NCBI GenBank assembly: GCA_017405675.1
Contig: JAFRAB010000043.1
Span: 1-64,000, forward strand
Source of the DNA: Erysipelotrichaceae bacterium
GTDB taxonomy: Bacteria > Bacillota_I > Bacilli_A > Erysipelotrichales > Erysipelotrichaceae
Direction: 5' to 3'
DNA length: 64,000 nucleotides
Shown: piece by piece, positions 25,133-33,985 of the stretch
Layout of the letters: each line of letters opens with the position of its first letter
How positions within the stretch are numbered: position 1 is the first letter of the stretch
The notes under the pieces: generated by a model
Seen by the model: the letters and a program-made list of their open reading frames with translations, nothing else
The model's database searches: none
Told to the model about the DNA's origin: nothing
Translations under genes and position numbers: made by a program

Positions 25133-28024
25133 ATGAATATAAATGATATCATCCATGGTTTCCGTGTGATCAATGCCAGACACATAGATGAGATCAATGG
25201 AGATTTATATGAGATGGTTCATGAAAAAACTTCAGCCAGAACTATCTGGCTCAAAAGAGACGATGAAAACAAAACATTTGCCATCGCTTTCAGAACCACC
25301 CCTGTGGATGACACCGGTGTATTCCACATTCTTGAACACTCAGTTCTTAACGGATCACAGCGTTATCCGGTCAGAGAACCTTTCGTTGATTTACTAAAAG
25401 GTTCCCTGCAGACATTCCTTAACGCCATGACTTATCCTGATAAAACCGTATATCCGGTTTCAAGCCGTAACGACAAGGACTTTATCAACCTGATGCGTGT
25501 TTATCTTGATGCCGTATTCAAACCACTGGCAGTTGAGAATCCAAACATCTTCAGACAGGAAGGATGGCATTATGAAATTCTCGATCCTGAAGCAGATCCT
25601 ATTTACAAGGGTGTTGTATTCAACGAAATGAAAGGTGCTTTCTCTTCACCAGACGGTGTGAGAAGCCGTTATATCATGCATTCACTGTTCCCTGACACCT
25701 GTTATGGCAATGAGTCAGGCGGTGATCCTGAACATATAACCGATCTGACATATCAGCAGTTCTGTGACAGCCACAGGAAATATTACAGCCCGAGAAACTC
25801 ATTTATTTTCCTTGACGGAGACCTCAATATTGATGAAGCTCTGGGAATCATTGATGATGAATATCTCTCAGGCTACACTTCAGATGGCGATGAAATTTCA
25901 TTTGAAATGCAGAAACCGGTAGCCGGTGAAGATACCGTAATTGAATATGAAGTATCACCTGAAGACGACCCAGCCGGTAAGGCTCAGGTAGCTTATGGCT
26001 ATGTTGTAGGTGATTACAGAGACCGCCTTTCAAATACAGCTTTAGCCCTGTTATCACAGGTATTATGCGGATCAAATGAATCACCGTTAAAGAAAGCCAT
26101 CATTGGTAACGGCTTGGGTGAAGACGTTTACTTCTCAATCGAAGACGGTTTATTACAGTCATTTGTTGAAATTGATGTAATCAATACCGATCTGGAAAAA
26201 GAACCGCAGATCACTGAAACGATCAATAACGAACTGAAACGCATTATCAGCGAAGGCATTGACAAACAGGAACTCAATGCTGTTCTGAGCAAGGCTGAAT
26301 TTAAGGCCAAGGAAAGAGATTTCGGCAATGCTCCTAAAGGACTGGTATTTGCCCTTTCTTCTCTTGATACATGGCTGTATGGCGGCGATCCAATCAACGG
26401 CATCATCCGTGATGACATCTATACTCAGTTAAGAGAAAAGATGGATACAGATTACTTTGAACAGCTGCTGCAGTCACTGATTCTTGACAGCAAGCACCAT
26501 GCCAAGGTCCTGTTAAAACCATCAGGCACTTTAGGTCAGATCAAAGCTGAAAAGGAAAAACGGAAACTGGCTGCTGCCAAGGCTTCATGGAGCAAGGAAG
26601 ACATCGAAGAGCTTGTTGACATGAATAAAAAGCTGGCTGTATGGCAGGCAACTGAAGATACACCTGAGCAGCAGGCTACCCTGCCTGTACTTCATATCTC
26701 AGATCTCAAGAAGACAGCTACCAAGCTGCCTCTGGAAGTCTGCAGACATGGCGGACGCAATGTCGTTCTGAAGCACGAGCTGGATACAAACGGCATCAGC
26801 TACGTTACTCTCTACAGTGATGTCTCCGATTTCAATCTGCATCAGCTTTCCCTGCTGTCCCTGTTAAGCAATATCTTAGGACAGATAGCTACGGAAAAAT
26901 ACGATACCGTTCATCTTACCCAGGCAATCAATGCTACTCTTGGTGAATTCGGCGCCGGAGTATCATTCTCTGCCAATAAGATGAATGAACTGACTTCTGC
27001 TGCAACTGTAACCTGGAGCACACTTGAAAGAAACGATCTGGAAGGTGTTGAACTGGTAAAAGAGATCATGTACAACACCAGACTTGATGACCTGAAAGCC
27101 ATCAGAGACATCGTCAGACAGATTAAGACATCCATGGAACAGGCCTTTATCGCCGCCGGTAACCGGATGGGCGTCCTGCGTGTAAGTTCCTACGACAGCG
27201 AAGCAGGTGTTTCTGCCGAACACACTAACGGTTATGAATTCTACAGATTCATAAAGAATCTGGAAGAAAACTGGGACAGCGAAGCAGAAAAGGCCATCAA
27301 TGAGATGAAAGAACTTTATTCTACCCTGTTCATCAGAGACCGTCTGACAATCGGTATCGCATCTGCCACCAAGCCTAGAATCGTCATGGCTGTTCTGGAT
27401 GATGCACCGGAAGGCACAGTTGGTCCTAAGGCTGAAAGAAAGCCGCTTGGACACAGACGTGAAGGTATTGTCGTCCCTGCCAACATCTCCTATGCCTGCA
27501 TGGGTTCATGTACAGGCAGACTGCCGGATGATGAGCTCGGTACAATGTACGTGATTTCAAACATTCTGACATATGATTACTTATGGAATAACGTCAGAGT
27601 TAAAAACGGTGCCTACGGTACAGGATTCGCTGCCAGAGGCAACGCTGTAAGATATATGTCATACAGAGACCCTAACCCGGCAAATTCACTGCATGTATTC
27701 AAGAATTCCGTCAATTACCTGAAGGATTTCTGCAACAGTGATCAGAATGTCGAAAAATACATCATTGGTACCATGGGCGACTTTGATCCGCTGATGACAG
27801 TCAAGACCATGGCAAAGCGCAGTGACATTGATTACTTCACCGATTATGATGATGAATCAAAACAGGCTGTTCTTGATGCCATTCTGTCATGTGACAAGGA
27901 AAAGATTTCAAAGGCTGTTGCTCTGCTGGAAACAGTCAATAAGAATGACAATGTCTGTGTAGTCGGCAATAAGGATGCCATTGAAAACTGCAAAGACCAG
28001 CTGGACGAGATCTTCACATTCTAA
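25133..28024 (+). CDS. M16C family metallopeptidase (presequence protease/PreP-like)
   Basis: 963 aa, the full two-half size of M16C peptidases, which degrade short unfolded peptides in a closed chamber. The inverted zinc motif HILEH lies near residue 56 with the distal Glu in VFNEMKGAFSSPDGV near 170. The second half (about 520-963) is the inactive homologous half, with RVKNGAYGTGF near 830. GACGGAGGAC lies before the ATG. The gene stands alone with its own promoter and terminator. No signal peptide, so the enzyme is probably cytoplasmic. Confidence 0.93.
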   Translation: MNINDIIHGFRVINARHIDEINGDLYEMVHEKTSARTIWLKRDDENKTFAIAFRTTPVDDTGVFHILEHSVLNGSQRYPVREPFVDLLKGSLQTFLNAMTYPDKTVYPVSSRNDKDFINLMRVYLDAVFKPLAVENPNIFRQEGWHYEILDPEADPIYKGVVFNEMKGAFSSPDGVRSRYIMHSLFPDTCYGNESGGDPEHITDLTYQQFCDSHRKYYSPRNSFIFLDGDLNIDEALGIIDDEYLSGYTSDGDEISFEMQKPVAGEDTVIEYEVSPEDDPAGKAQVAYGYVVGDYRDRLSNTALALLSQVLCGSNESPLKKAIIGNGLGEDVYFSIEDGLLQSFVEIDVINTDLEKEPQITETINNELKRIISEGIDKQELNAVLSKAEFKAKERDFGNAPKGLVFALSSLDTWLYGGDPINGIIRDDIYTQLREKMDTDYFEQLLQSLILDSKHHAKVLLKPSGTLGQIKAEKEKRKLAAAKASWSKEDIEELVDMNKKLAVWQATEDTPEQQATLPVLHISDLKKTATKLPLEVCRHGGRNVVLKHELDTNGISYVTLYSDVSDFNLHQLSLLSLLSNILGQIATEKYDTVHLTQAINATLGEFGAGVSFSANKMNELTSAATVTWSTLERNDLEGVELVKEIMYNTRLDDLKAIRDIVRQIKTSMEQAFIAAGNRMGVLRVSSYDSEAGVSAEHTNGYEFYRFIKNLEENWDSEAEKAINEMKELYSTLFIRDRLTIGIASATKPRIVMAVLDDAPEGTVGPKAERKPLGHRREGIVVPANISYACMGSCTGRLPDDELGTMYVISNILTYDYLWNNVRVKNGAYGTGFAARGNAVRYMSYRDPNPANSLHVFKNSVNYLKDFCNSDQNVEKYIIGTMGDFDPLMTVKTMAKRSDIDYFTDYDDESKQAVLDAILSCDKEKISKAVALLETVNKNDNVCVVGNKDAIENCKDQLDEIFTF

Positions 28025-28035
28025 TTAGTATAAAT

Positions 28036-28072
28036 GAGCCAGTCTGACTACCCGTCAGAAAGGCTCTTTTTT
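28036..28072 (+). terminator. Terminator of the M16C peptidase gene
   Basis: Two-part stem GAGCC...GGCTC enclosing TCTGAC-TACCC-GTCAGA, followed by seven T. Confidence 0.88.
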
Positions 28073-28155
28073 TGTTATGTATTGGATTTAATACCTGAAA
28101 AATGCTAAATTAAAAATAGAAATAAAACAACAAAATAATATGGGAGGGAACTTAT

Positions 28156-29286
28156 ATGAGTTCAAGAACTTATCAATGTACCAGATGCGGCGAGACCTTC
28201 ACTTATAACAGCGACCGTGACGCTTTATTCTGCCCTATCTGCGGTTCAACTGCCAGATATGTTACCAAGCCAACGACAACTGTCACAAACAACTTTACAA
28301 ACGGTCAGTACTACAATGTAACTTTCACTGATCCTGACAGCAAGGTAAAGATTGCTACGGCTACCATTCCTGACGGCTGGCAGTATGGTGCATCCATTAA
28401 AGGCTATAATCAGAGTCTGATGGTACAGTATCTCAGTGTATGCCAGGCTCAGAAAGCTGACGGCAGTGCTGTAATGTTTGTTAAGACCGGTGATAATTTC
28501 CTGGATGTACGCAATGGCATAAATCCTAATGAAACACATCAGGACGGAGAGATGAATCAGTATTTCAACATTCCAATGCTGAGACTTGATTCAACTGAAA
28601 ACTACATTAACAGCATTGCACCTGAATATGTAACAAAGGCTAAACTGACTGCCAAGGCTGTCAGCAAGCTGCCTAGCTACTATGCACAGAACGCCAAGGT
28701 ATTCCAGCAGGAAATGGCTAAGGAAATAACCGAGTTCTCATCATACTTCAAGAACAACAAAAATGTTACTTTTGAAGCCGGAGCACCTGTTACCGAATCA
28801 AAACTTGTCCAGTATTCCTACACATTAAACAAGACAAAATATGTCATGCTGCTGGGAACTGATCTGGGTGCCTATGAATTCCGTCTGACTGGCCCTTCTG
28901 CCAATAATACTAACGTGGTCAGCCTTCTGACAACCTTAGTTACCGGTCAGAACAATACTGCCAATGTCGGTCAGTACATTCACTGGGGCAGCAAGCTGAT
29001 ATTCGGACTGATCACTACCGAGGATAACTTAAACAATGTTTCAAATCAGTTCCTCAATTTTGTCAGCTCCTTTAAGATGGATCCGTCATACAAGACAAAT
29101 GTCAAGAAAGTAAATACTACGACCAGCGGCAAGAGAAAGACCACTTCCAGTAATCAGACTACCACCAGCAATAACGGCCTCAGTCTGACTGATATTCTGA
29201 CTGGATTATTAAGTGCAGCTGGCGGCAGCACTGCCCAGGATGATTCAAGTAATCTGAGTTTTGACTGGACACAGCTGTTCAAGTAA
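28156..29286 (+). CDS. Zinc-ribbon protein of unknown function
   Basis: 376 aa. The N-terminus is a rubredoxin/zinc-ribbon pair, CTRCGETF and CPICGST (residues 8-30). A central region of about 260 residues has no family I recognise. It is followed by a Thr/Ser/Asn-rich low-complexity linker (about 315-345) and a short C-terminal segment, ending DDSSNLSFDWTQLFK. No signal peptide or membrane helix, so cytoplasmic. GGGAGGG precedes the ATG. Monocistronic, with its own terminator. The layout, ribbon plus body plus short aromatic tail, suggests a binding role, but this is only a guess. Confidence 0.7.
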   Translation: MSSRTYQCTRCGETFTYNSDRDALFCPICGSTARYVTKPTTTVTNNFTNGQYYNVTFTDPDSKVKIATATIPDGWQYGASIKGYNQSLMVQYLSVCQAQKADGSAVMFVKTGDNFLDVRNGINPNETHQDGEMNQYFNIPMLRLDSTENYINSIAPEYVTKAKLTAKAVSKLPSYYAQNAKVFQQEMAKEITEFSSYFKNNKNVTFEAGAPVTESKLVQYSYTLNKTKYVMLLGTDLGAYEFRLTGPSANNTNVVSLLTTLVTGQNNTANVGQYIHWGSKLIFGLITTEDNLNNVSNQFLNFVSSFKMDPSYKTNVKKVNTTTSGKRKTTSSNQTTTSNNGLSLTDILTGLLSAAGGSTAQDDSSNLSFDWTQLFK

Positions 29287-29307
29287 TCGCCGAATTCAGA
29301 AAAAGAC

Positions 29308-29337
29308 AAAGAACACCCTGACAGGTGTTCTTTATTT
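29308..29337 (+). terminator. Terminator of the zinc-ribbon gene
   Basis: AAAGAACACC-CTGACA-GGTGTTCTTT followed by ATTT. Confidence 0.85.
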
Positions 29338-29360
29338 GTGTCTGTAATACACGATTTCTG

Positions 29361-29389
29361 AAAATAAAAACCAGTCAATCGACTGATTA
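29361..29389 (-). terminator. Terminator of the tRNA operon
   Basis: On the minus strand AATCAGTC-GATT-GACTGGTT followed by TTTATTTT, ten bases past the tRNA-Gly CCA end. Confidence 0.8.
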
Positions 29390-29398
29390 GTTATCTAA

Positions 29399-29472
29399 TG
29401 GAGCGGGTGACGGGAATCGAACCCGCGTGGTTAGCTTGGAAGGCTAAAGTTCTACCATTGAACTACACCCGC
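29399..29472 (-). tRNA. tRNA-Gly (TCC)
   Basis: 74 bases with encoded CCA. Acceptor GCGGGTG/CACCCGC; anticodon loop CTTCCAA reads TCC. Last gene of the six-tRNA operon. Confidence 0.96.
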
Positions 29473-29479
29473 ATTAAGG

Positions 29480-29555
29480 TGGTGACCCGTGGGCGACTCG
29501 AACGCCCGACCCTTTGATTAAAAGTCAAATGCTCTACCGCCTGAGCTAACGGGTC
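29480..29555 (-). tRNA. tRNA-Lys (TTT)
   Basis: 76 bases with encoded CCA. Acceptor GACCCGT/ACGGGTC; anticodon loop CTTTTAA reads TTT. Confidence 0.96.
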
Positions 29556-29558
29556 AGT

Positions 29559-29635
29559 TGGCTGGAACGGGTGGACTCGAACCACCGAAAATGCCAGAGT
29601 CAAAGTCTGGTGCCTTACCACTTGGCTACGTCCCA
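29559..29635 (-). tRNA. tRNA-Gln (TTG)
   Basis: 77 bases with encoded CCA. Acceptor TGGGACG/CGTTCCA with one wobble; anticodon loop CTTTGAC reads TTG. Confidence 0.95.
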
Positions 29636-29660
29636 AACTTCTCGCTTTTTTCTAAAAAAA

Positions 29661-29744
29661 TGGTGGGAGGGGGCAGATTCGAACTGCCGAACCCGAAGGA
29701 ACAGATTTACAGTCTGCCGCGTTTAGCCACTTCGCTACCCTCCC
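29661..29744 (-). tRNA. tRNA-Tyr (GTA)
   Basis: 84 bases with encoded CCA and the long variable arm of class II tRNAs. Acceptor GGGAGGG/CCCTCCC; anticodon loop CTGTAAA reads GTA. Confidence 0.96.
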
Positions 29745-29757
29745 AAGATTTAAAAAA

Positions 29758-29833
29758 TGGTGCCGGATAAGGGACTCGAACCCCCAACCCACTGATTACA
29801 AATCAGTTGCGCTGCCAATTACGCCAATCCGGC
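29758..29833 (-). tRNA. tRNA-Thr (TGT)
   Basis: 76 bases with encoded CCA. Acceptor GCCGGAT/ATCCGGC; anticodon loop TTTGTAA reads TGT. Confidence 0.95.
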
Positions 29834-29841
29834 AAATAAAA

Positions 29842-29917
29842 TGGTGGAGGTTAACGGGCTCGAACCGCTGACCCTCTGCTTGTAAGGCAGATGCTCTCCC
29901 AACTGAGCTAAACCTCC
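29842..29917 (-). tRNA. tRNA-Val (TAC)
   Basis: 76 bases with encoded CCA. Acceptor GGAGGTT/AACCTCC; anticodon loop CTTACAA reads TAC. First gene of the operon. Confidence 0.96.
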
Positions 29918-29934
29918 ACTTACCGTGCTTTAAT

Positions 29935-29964
29935 ACTTTATCACACTTTACCCTTTCAAGTCAA
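29935..29964 (-). promoter_or_regulatory. Promoter of the six-tRNA operon
   Basis: TTGACT (rc of 29959-29964) and TAAAGT (rc of 29935-29940), spacing 18 bases, about 18 bases before the tRNA-Val 5' end. Confidence 0.65.
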
Positions 29965-30015
29965 TAAATTAACAGATATTTATCGGCCTCGGGCCTAATT
30001 ATTTTTACATTTTCA

Positions 30016-30024
30016 TGCTATAAT
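30016..30024 (+). promoter_or_regulatory. Extended -10 promoter of the two small membrane genes
   Basis: TGCTATAAT, followed 15 bases later by AAGGAG and the ATG at 30052. Confidence 0.65.
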
Positions 30025-30051
30025 GTCAATAGTATTTTTTAAGGAGTTTAC

Positions 30052-30438
30052 ATGCTGAAAATTTACAACTCATATGCCGTCACCAGAAAACAGCGTTTCA
30101 TGAATGCTTTAGTCACAGGTATTCCTGCTGCTTTGTTGTGCATTGCGCTTTTCTGGGTGGTTTCAAATATAATCGGTGTTTACATGCCGGTGCTTTTCAT
30201 ACCGGCTGCTTACTTTATTTCCTATGTCATCCGGCGCTTTGGCAAAGGCGTTCAGATCCAGTTCTCAGTTCTGGCCGTTGTTCTGACTGCTGTCGTAATT
30301 ATTCTTGGCGATCTGACAACTTTCCATAACATCCAGATGATACGGCTGCTTTTTACCAATGGTGTCAGCGGCTTATGGAACATCGGTTATCGTGCTGTTG
30401 CTCTGCTGCTGGCTTTTCACAACTCAAGAATAATATAG
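30052..30438 (+). CDS. Small polytopic membrane protein, unknown
   Basis: 128 aa. Four hydrophobic segments (about residues 18-40, 43-60, 70-87, 100-122) and a short basic N-terminus. No family recognised. AAGGAG precedes the ATG. Followed after ten bases by a second small membrane gene, so the two are probably one operon and possibly one complex. Confidence 0.65.
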   Translation: MLKIYNSYAVTRKQRFMNALVTGIPAALLCIALFWVVSNIIGVYMPVLFIPAAYFISYVIRRFGKGVQIQFSVLAVVLTAVVIILGDLTTFHNIQMIRLLFTNGVSGLWNIGYRAVALLLAFHNSRII

Positions 30439-30448
30439 GAGACCTGTC

Positions 30449-30793
30449 ATGAAAAAATACGGAAATCCGCTAATCGTTCTTATCGCCGGTAACTTTCTGC
30501 TGGGAATTCTGAAAACCTACCTCAGCATTCCCATGATAGATGAGATCACGGCTGTTCTGACCTCTCTGATGCTTTTTGGCTTCGGATATTTTCTTAACAC
30601 CCCTTCCCGTATCATAAGAAAAACTACCTGGATCAGAAAGCTTATTTCCATAGCTCTGTTCATTGTCCTGGTAGTATATTCTCTTGGTTATATTGATATT
30701 CCAATTTCAGCAGATATTCTGAACATCTTCGGTTTTGGCCGTGTGTTCATTTACATGCTGTATATCTATTTCGGATTTGCCTTTGCCAATTAG
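30449..30793 (+). CDS. Small polytopic membrane protein, unknown
   Basis: 114 aa with about four hydrophobic segments (10-25, 30-50, 65-82, 90-112). No family recognised. TAGGAG precedes the ATG. Its last codons overlap the end of the U32 gene on the other strand by four bases, and the small stem TTGCC/GGCAA around the two stops lacks a T run, so termination here is unclear. Confidence 0.65.
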   Translation: MKKYGNPLIVLIAGNFLLGILKTYLSIPMIDEITAVLTSLMLFGFGYFLNTPSRIIRKTTWIRKLISIALFIVLVVYSLGYIDIPISADILNIFGFGRVFIYMLYIYFGFAFAN

Positions 30794-33138
30794 GCAATGC
30801 TGCGATAGTAAATTCGAGCAATGTTGTTATCGAAATCCCGGTCACTGTCTGTGACCTTTTTTATTTGCTTAAGAAGTTCTGCTGTCTGAGCTGCCGTTTC
30901 ATCAGAAAGATCAATGCGGTAGTACGGTACTGAAATCCTGTTTATCAGTGAGAACCGTTTCAGCGGCTCACTGCTTTCAACAGTGCAGACGCAGTCATCG
31001 CAGTCTCTGTTCAGCAGGAACCTGTTTCCTCTGTTCTCCAGATAGTAATTTTCCGGAGAATTCTTTTTCCGGCAAAATATTCTTTTCTTATTTCCCACAA
31101 AGTTTCCTACCGGACACTGTTCCGTTATCATCAGAGGCAGTTTTCCATAGATCAGTACTTCAGCTGCTGTATTATCAGCCAGCTTTTCAATTTCTTCGAC
31201 ACTGGCTTCAACTGACAGAGATACTCTTTCCATAGTATTCCAGAAGGCCATTGAATAACTGTTTATGACATTTCCCGTAAAATCGAGATACAAAGGCTTC
31301 CATACATCTTTCATATGATGGTACTGACCAATATTATGAATCATGAAACCGTCAGCCTCTGTTTCAGCTAAGCCCTTTAGAACGTTGCTGTAAGTGTCCT
31401 TGGTATGCTGACGCCATAAGCGCGGCAGCTTTATTACTGCCTTCTTACCTCTGCTGTGCCGTAATTCTATCGCTTCTGCATAGTCAAAGTCCATGCTGCA
31501 AGGCAGATAAACCGTTTCAACCAGTTTGTTATTTACAACAGCTTCCAGCTGTTCCATATTCCTGACAAGAACGTTTATCTTATAATCACCATCGGATTTA
31601 CGATATGACAGTTCCGGAAGCAAAGCACCGGCTGATTTTCTCTTGGAATTCAGAATTATTGCCTCATTAAGTTTTTCCACAGCCTGATTTCTGAGGGAAT
31701 TCAGATCGGCTCTGTTGACAAATAATCCCTCATCAAGCTCAACTTTTATCTCACTGAAATCAACATTGGTATTGCCGGTTTTTGACAGCTGCTTTGTAAC
31801 TGATTCGACCGTTAACGGCTGATTCACAGAGGCAGAAGGAACGATTCCCTTAACCATTACTTCTGTGTTTCCATAACTCAGAGCCATCGTCATTTCCCTG
31901 TCAGTTTTTATTTCAGCCTGACATTTCACATCTATCTTTCGGCGACTGTTTTTATACTCATGATCTATGGCATCATTAAGCGCTTTATTAAATGTCTGAT
32001 AAACAGCCTGATCTTTTGTGATCCTGCCCTTTACCTTAAAGACTGCCGTTTCGTTTTTCCTGACGGCCTTGTTGATGTAGAAACCTGTTCCGTTTTCATC
32101 ATCGCTCCAGATCTCAACACCGTCACCGGTATTCATGTCACGGTTAAATCTGATAGTAACAAGTTCCCTGCCGGCATCATAGCTTATGACTTTTCCGGCA
32201 TAAACGCCCCAGTTACGCGGATGGACCGGACACATCATGTCAGGACCGGATCTGGCCTTGAGATATCCTTCTGAAAAACCTCCGCGGTTAAAGCTGAACT
32301 GCAGAGCCAGCATATCTTCACTGGATATCTTCATGTAATTCCCTTTATAATATTCATCAATGTAATGACGGTAAACAGATGTAACCTGAGCTACATATTC
32401 AGGCGTTTTCATTCTGCCTTCAATCTTCAGCGAAGCGACACCGCAGTCGAGCAATTCCTTCAGATGATCAACAGTACAGATGTCCTTAGTGGACAGCAGA
32501 TGCCCTTCTGCGAGCTTTTTTCCTTCAGACGATAAAGTGTATTCGAGACGGCAGTTCTGCGCGCATTTGCCACGGTTTCCGCTCCTGTTGCCTAATACTG
32601 ATGAGATATAGCACTGTCCTGAATAACTGACACATAAAGCACCGTGAATGAACACTTCTATGCGTACGGAAGTGTTGCTGCAGATGTATTTTATTTCTTC
32701 CAGGGACAGTTCTCGGCTGAGCACTACTGTTGTTAAACCCATGGCTTCAAAAGCTTTTACTTCATCCAGAGAATTGGCTGTCAGCTGTGTTGAAGCATGA
32801 ACCGGCAGATCAGGATAGCACTTTCTTACCAGCGAAATTGCCCCCAGATCCTGCATGATCAGGCCGTCAACACCAATACGGTAAAGATCATCAATAAAGC
32901 TGATAAGCTGCGTGAATTCGCTGTCCTTATACAAAGTGTTGACTGTAACATACACCTTGACACCGTATCCATGACAGTAATCACAGACCTTATCGAGTTC
33001 TTCGGTGGAAAAGTTATTGGCATAGGCACGTGCTGAAAAAAGCTGGCCTCCCAGATAAACCGCATTGGCACCTGAAGCCACTGCTGCCTTGACACACTCA
33101 AAATTGCCACTTGGGGCTAACAGTTCAACTTTATTCAC
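30790..33138 (-). CDS. U32 family protein (RlhA/TrhP-like, with DUF3656)
   Basis: 782 aa. U32 proteins were named peptidases, but studied members hydroxylate RNA (RlhA on 23S rRNA, TrhP on tRNA) with a cysteine-bound Fe-S cluster. The start MNKVELLAPSGNFECVKAAV, then VYLGGQLFSARAYANNF near 28 and the cysteine region SYSGQCYISSVLGNRSGNRGKCAQNC near 170, are typical; the long C-terminal part fits the DUF3656 domain of the larger members. Start is GTG, with GAGGTG upstream inside the end of the lipoprotein gene. Which RNA it acts on is not known. Confidence 0.85.
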   Translation of the reverse strand: MNKVELLAPSGNFECVKAAVASGANAVYLGGQLFSARAYANNFSTEELDKVCDYCHGYGVKVYVTVNTLYKDSEFTQLISFIDDLYRIGVDGLIMQDLGAISLVRKCYPDLPVHASTQLTANSLDEVKAFEAMGLTTVVLSRELSLEEIKYICSNTSVRIEVFIHGALCVSYSGQCYISSVLGNRSGNRGKCAQNCRLEYTLSSEGKKLAEGHLLSTKDICTVDHLKELLDCGVASLKIEGRMKTPEYVAQVTSVYRHYIDEYYKGNYMKISSEDMLALQFSFNRGGFSEGYLKARSGPDMMCPVHPRNWGVYAGKVISYDAGRELVTIRFNRDMNTGDGVEIWSDDENGTGFYINKAVRKNETAVFKVKGRITKDQAVYQTFNKALNDAIDHEYKNSRRKIDVKCQAEIKTDREMTMALSYGNTEVMVKGIVPSASVNQPLTVESVTKQLSKTGNTNVDFSEIKVELDEGLFVNRADLNSLRNQAVEKLNEAIILNSKRKSAGALLPELSYRKSDGDYKINVLVRNMEQLEAVVNNKLVETVYLPCSMDFDYAEAIELRHSRGKKAVIKLPRLWRQHTKDTYSNVLKGLAETEADGFMIHNIGQYHHMKDVWKPLYLDFTGNVINSYSMAFWNTMERVSLSVEASVEEIEKLADNTAAEVLIYGKLPLMITEQCPVGNFVGNKKRIFCRKKNSPENYYLENRGNRFLLNRDCDDCVCTVESSEPLKRFSLINRISVPYYRIDLSDETAAQTAELLKQIKKVTDSDRDFDNNIARIYYRSIA

Positions 33139-33814
33139 TCAGAAACACCTCTGTTTCTCTTTTTATATCTCTGATTAACGAATCATTCAGTTCCATGTAT
33201 GGATCAGTAAGAGATTCCGGAACAAGCAGTTCCATTTTTACAGCCTTGCCGTTTTTTATCACTACGAAGTTAGGCGCCCCTACTCTTTTGGCCCCTGCAA
33301 ACTCTGTACCGTCAAGAGTCGGAACATCTTCACGCTTATAGTCTGAGAGCACATCAGCAGCCAGTTTTATGAACTGCTGATATCCCTCACTTCCCTTATG
33401 GGATAAATATACCTTGCCGTTTTCGTCAACACTGTATACATCCCTTATTTCCTTTTCAGGATCGTTATCAGGTCTGACATCAACATAATAAATGGTATCA
33501 ATTTTCTTCTCATGGCATACTTCAATGAAATACGGCAGTATGCTGCGGCACCATGGACACCAGTTGGCTCCGAAATAGACTATGAAAGATTCACCTTTCT
33601 GCATCTTACTGACGATTTCTTCAGCATCTGAATACACAAAAGGATTATCCTTATCTATTTCTATCTCACGGTACAGATTACCGTTCCCATTGCTCTGACC
33701 GTTAAGTGATTCATATTCTTCTTTAAATCTGACGGCATCCTCGCGAACCGCCGGCTTTTCCGCGCAACCGCAAAGTATGATCAGACTGATTAGTAAAACC
33801 AATAATTTTTTCAT
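33131..33814 (-). CDS. Thioredoxin-fold lipoprotein with CPWC active site
   Basis: 227 aa. Signal peptide with lipobox ILCGC (Cys near residue 17), so anchored outside the membrane. The thioredoxin domain shows IVYFGANWCPWCRSILPYF near 84-102, a CxxC redox site, and the cis-Pro region VPTLDGTEF-like near 170. Likely an extracytoplasmic thiol-disulfide protein. The start ATG sets the signal peptide; no Shine-Dalgarno is present and an extended -10 ends six bases before it, so the mRNA may be leaderless. Overlaps the U32 start. Confidence 0.82.
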   Translation of the reverse strand: MKKLLVLLISLIILCGCAEKPAVREDAVRFKEEYESLNGQSNGNGNLYREIEIDKDNPFVYSDAEEIVSKMQKGESFIVYFGANWCPWCRSILPYFIEVCHEKKIDTIYYVDVRPDNDPEKEIRDVYSVDENGKVYLSHKGSEGYQQFIKLAADVLSDYKREDVPTLDGTEFAGAKRVGAPNFVVIKNGKAVKMELLVPESLTDPYMELNDSLIRDIKRETEVFLSE

Positions 33815-33820
33815 ATGTTT

Positions 33821-33829
33821 ATTATATCA
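33821..33829 (-). promoter_or_regulatory. Extended -10 box directly before the thioredoxin-fold lipoprotein
   Basis: TGATATAAT ends six bases before the ATG at 33814. It forms a perfect 9-base inverted repeat with the opposed box at 33842-33850. Confidence 0.6.
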
Positions 33830-33841
33830 CAATGACTCTTA

Positions 33842-33850
33842 TGATATAAT
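33842..33850 (+). promoter_or_regulatory. Extended -10 promoter of tRNA-Gly (CCC)
   Basis: TGATATAAT, ending nine bases before the mature 5' end of the tRNA, so the transcript should have at most a few extra 5' bases. Confidence 0.65.
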
Positions 33851-33859
33851 TGAATATGC

Positions 33860-33933
33860 GCAGGCGTAGTTCAGTGGCAGAACATTAGCTTCCCAAGCTA
33901 AGTATGCGGGTTCGATTCCCGTCGCCTGCTCCA
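33860..33933 (+). tRNA. tRNA-Gly (CCC)
   Basis: 74 bases with encoded CCA. Acceptor GCAGGCG/CGCCTGC; anticodon stem TTAGC/GCTAA with loop TTCCCAA, reading CCC. Stands alone, unlike the six-tRNA operon, with its own promoter and terminator. Confidence 0.95.
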
Positions 33934-33944
33934 TTTTTATAATC

Positions 33945-33979
33945 AAAGCTCAGTGTTTATGTCACTGAGCTTTTTTCTT
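33945..33979 (+). terminator. Terminator of tRNA-Gly (CCC)
   Basis: AAAGCTCAGTG-TTTATGT-CACTGAGCTTT followed by TTTTTCTTT. The reverse side has a weaker T run and may also end the surface-protein gene. Confidence 0.88.
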
Positions 33980-33985
33980 TAATGA

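Noticed and set aside
26963..27454. 163-aa minus-strand frame opposite the M16C peptidase
   Set aside because: Antisense shadow of a long intact gene.
29558..29770. 70-aa frame across the tRNA operon
   Set aside because: It runs through tRNA-Gln and tRNA-Tyr; not a protein gene.
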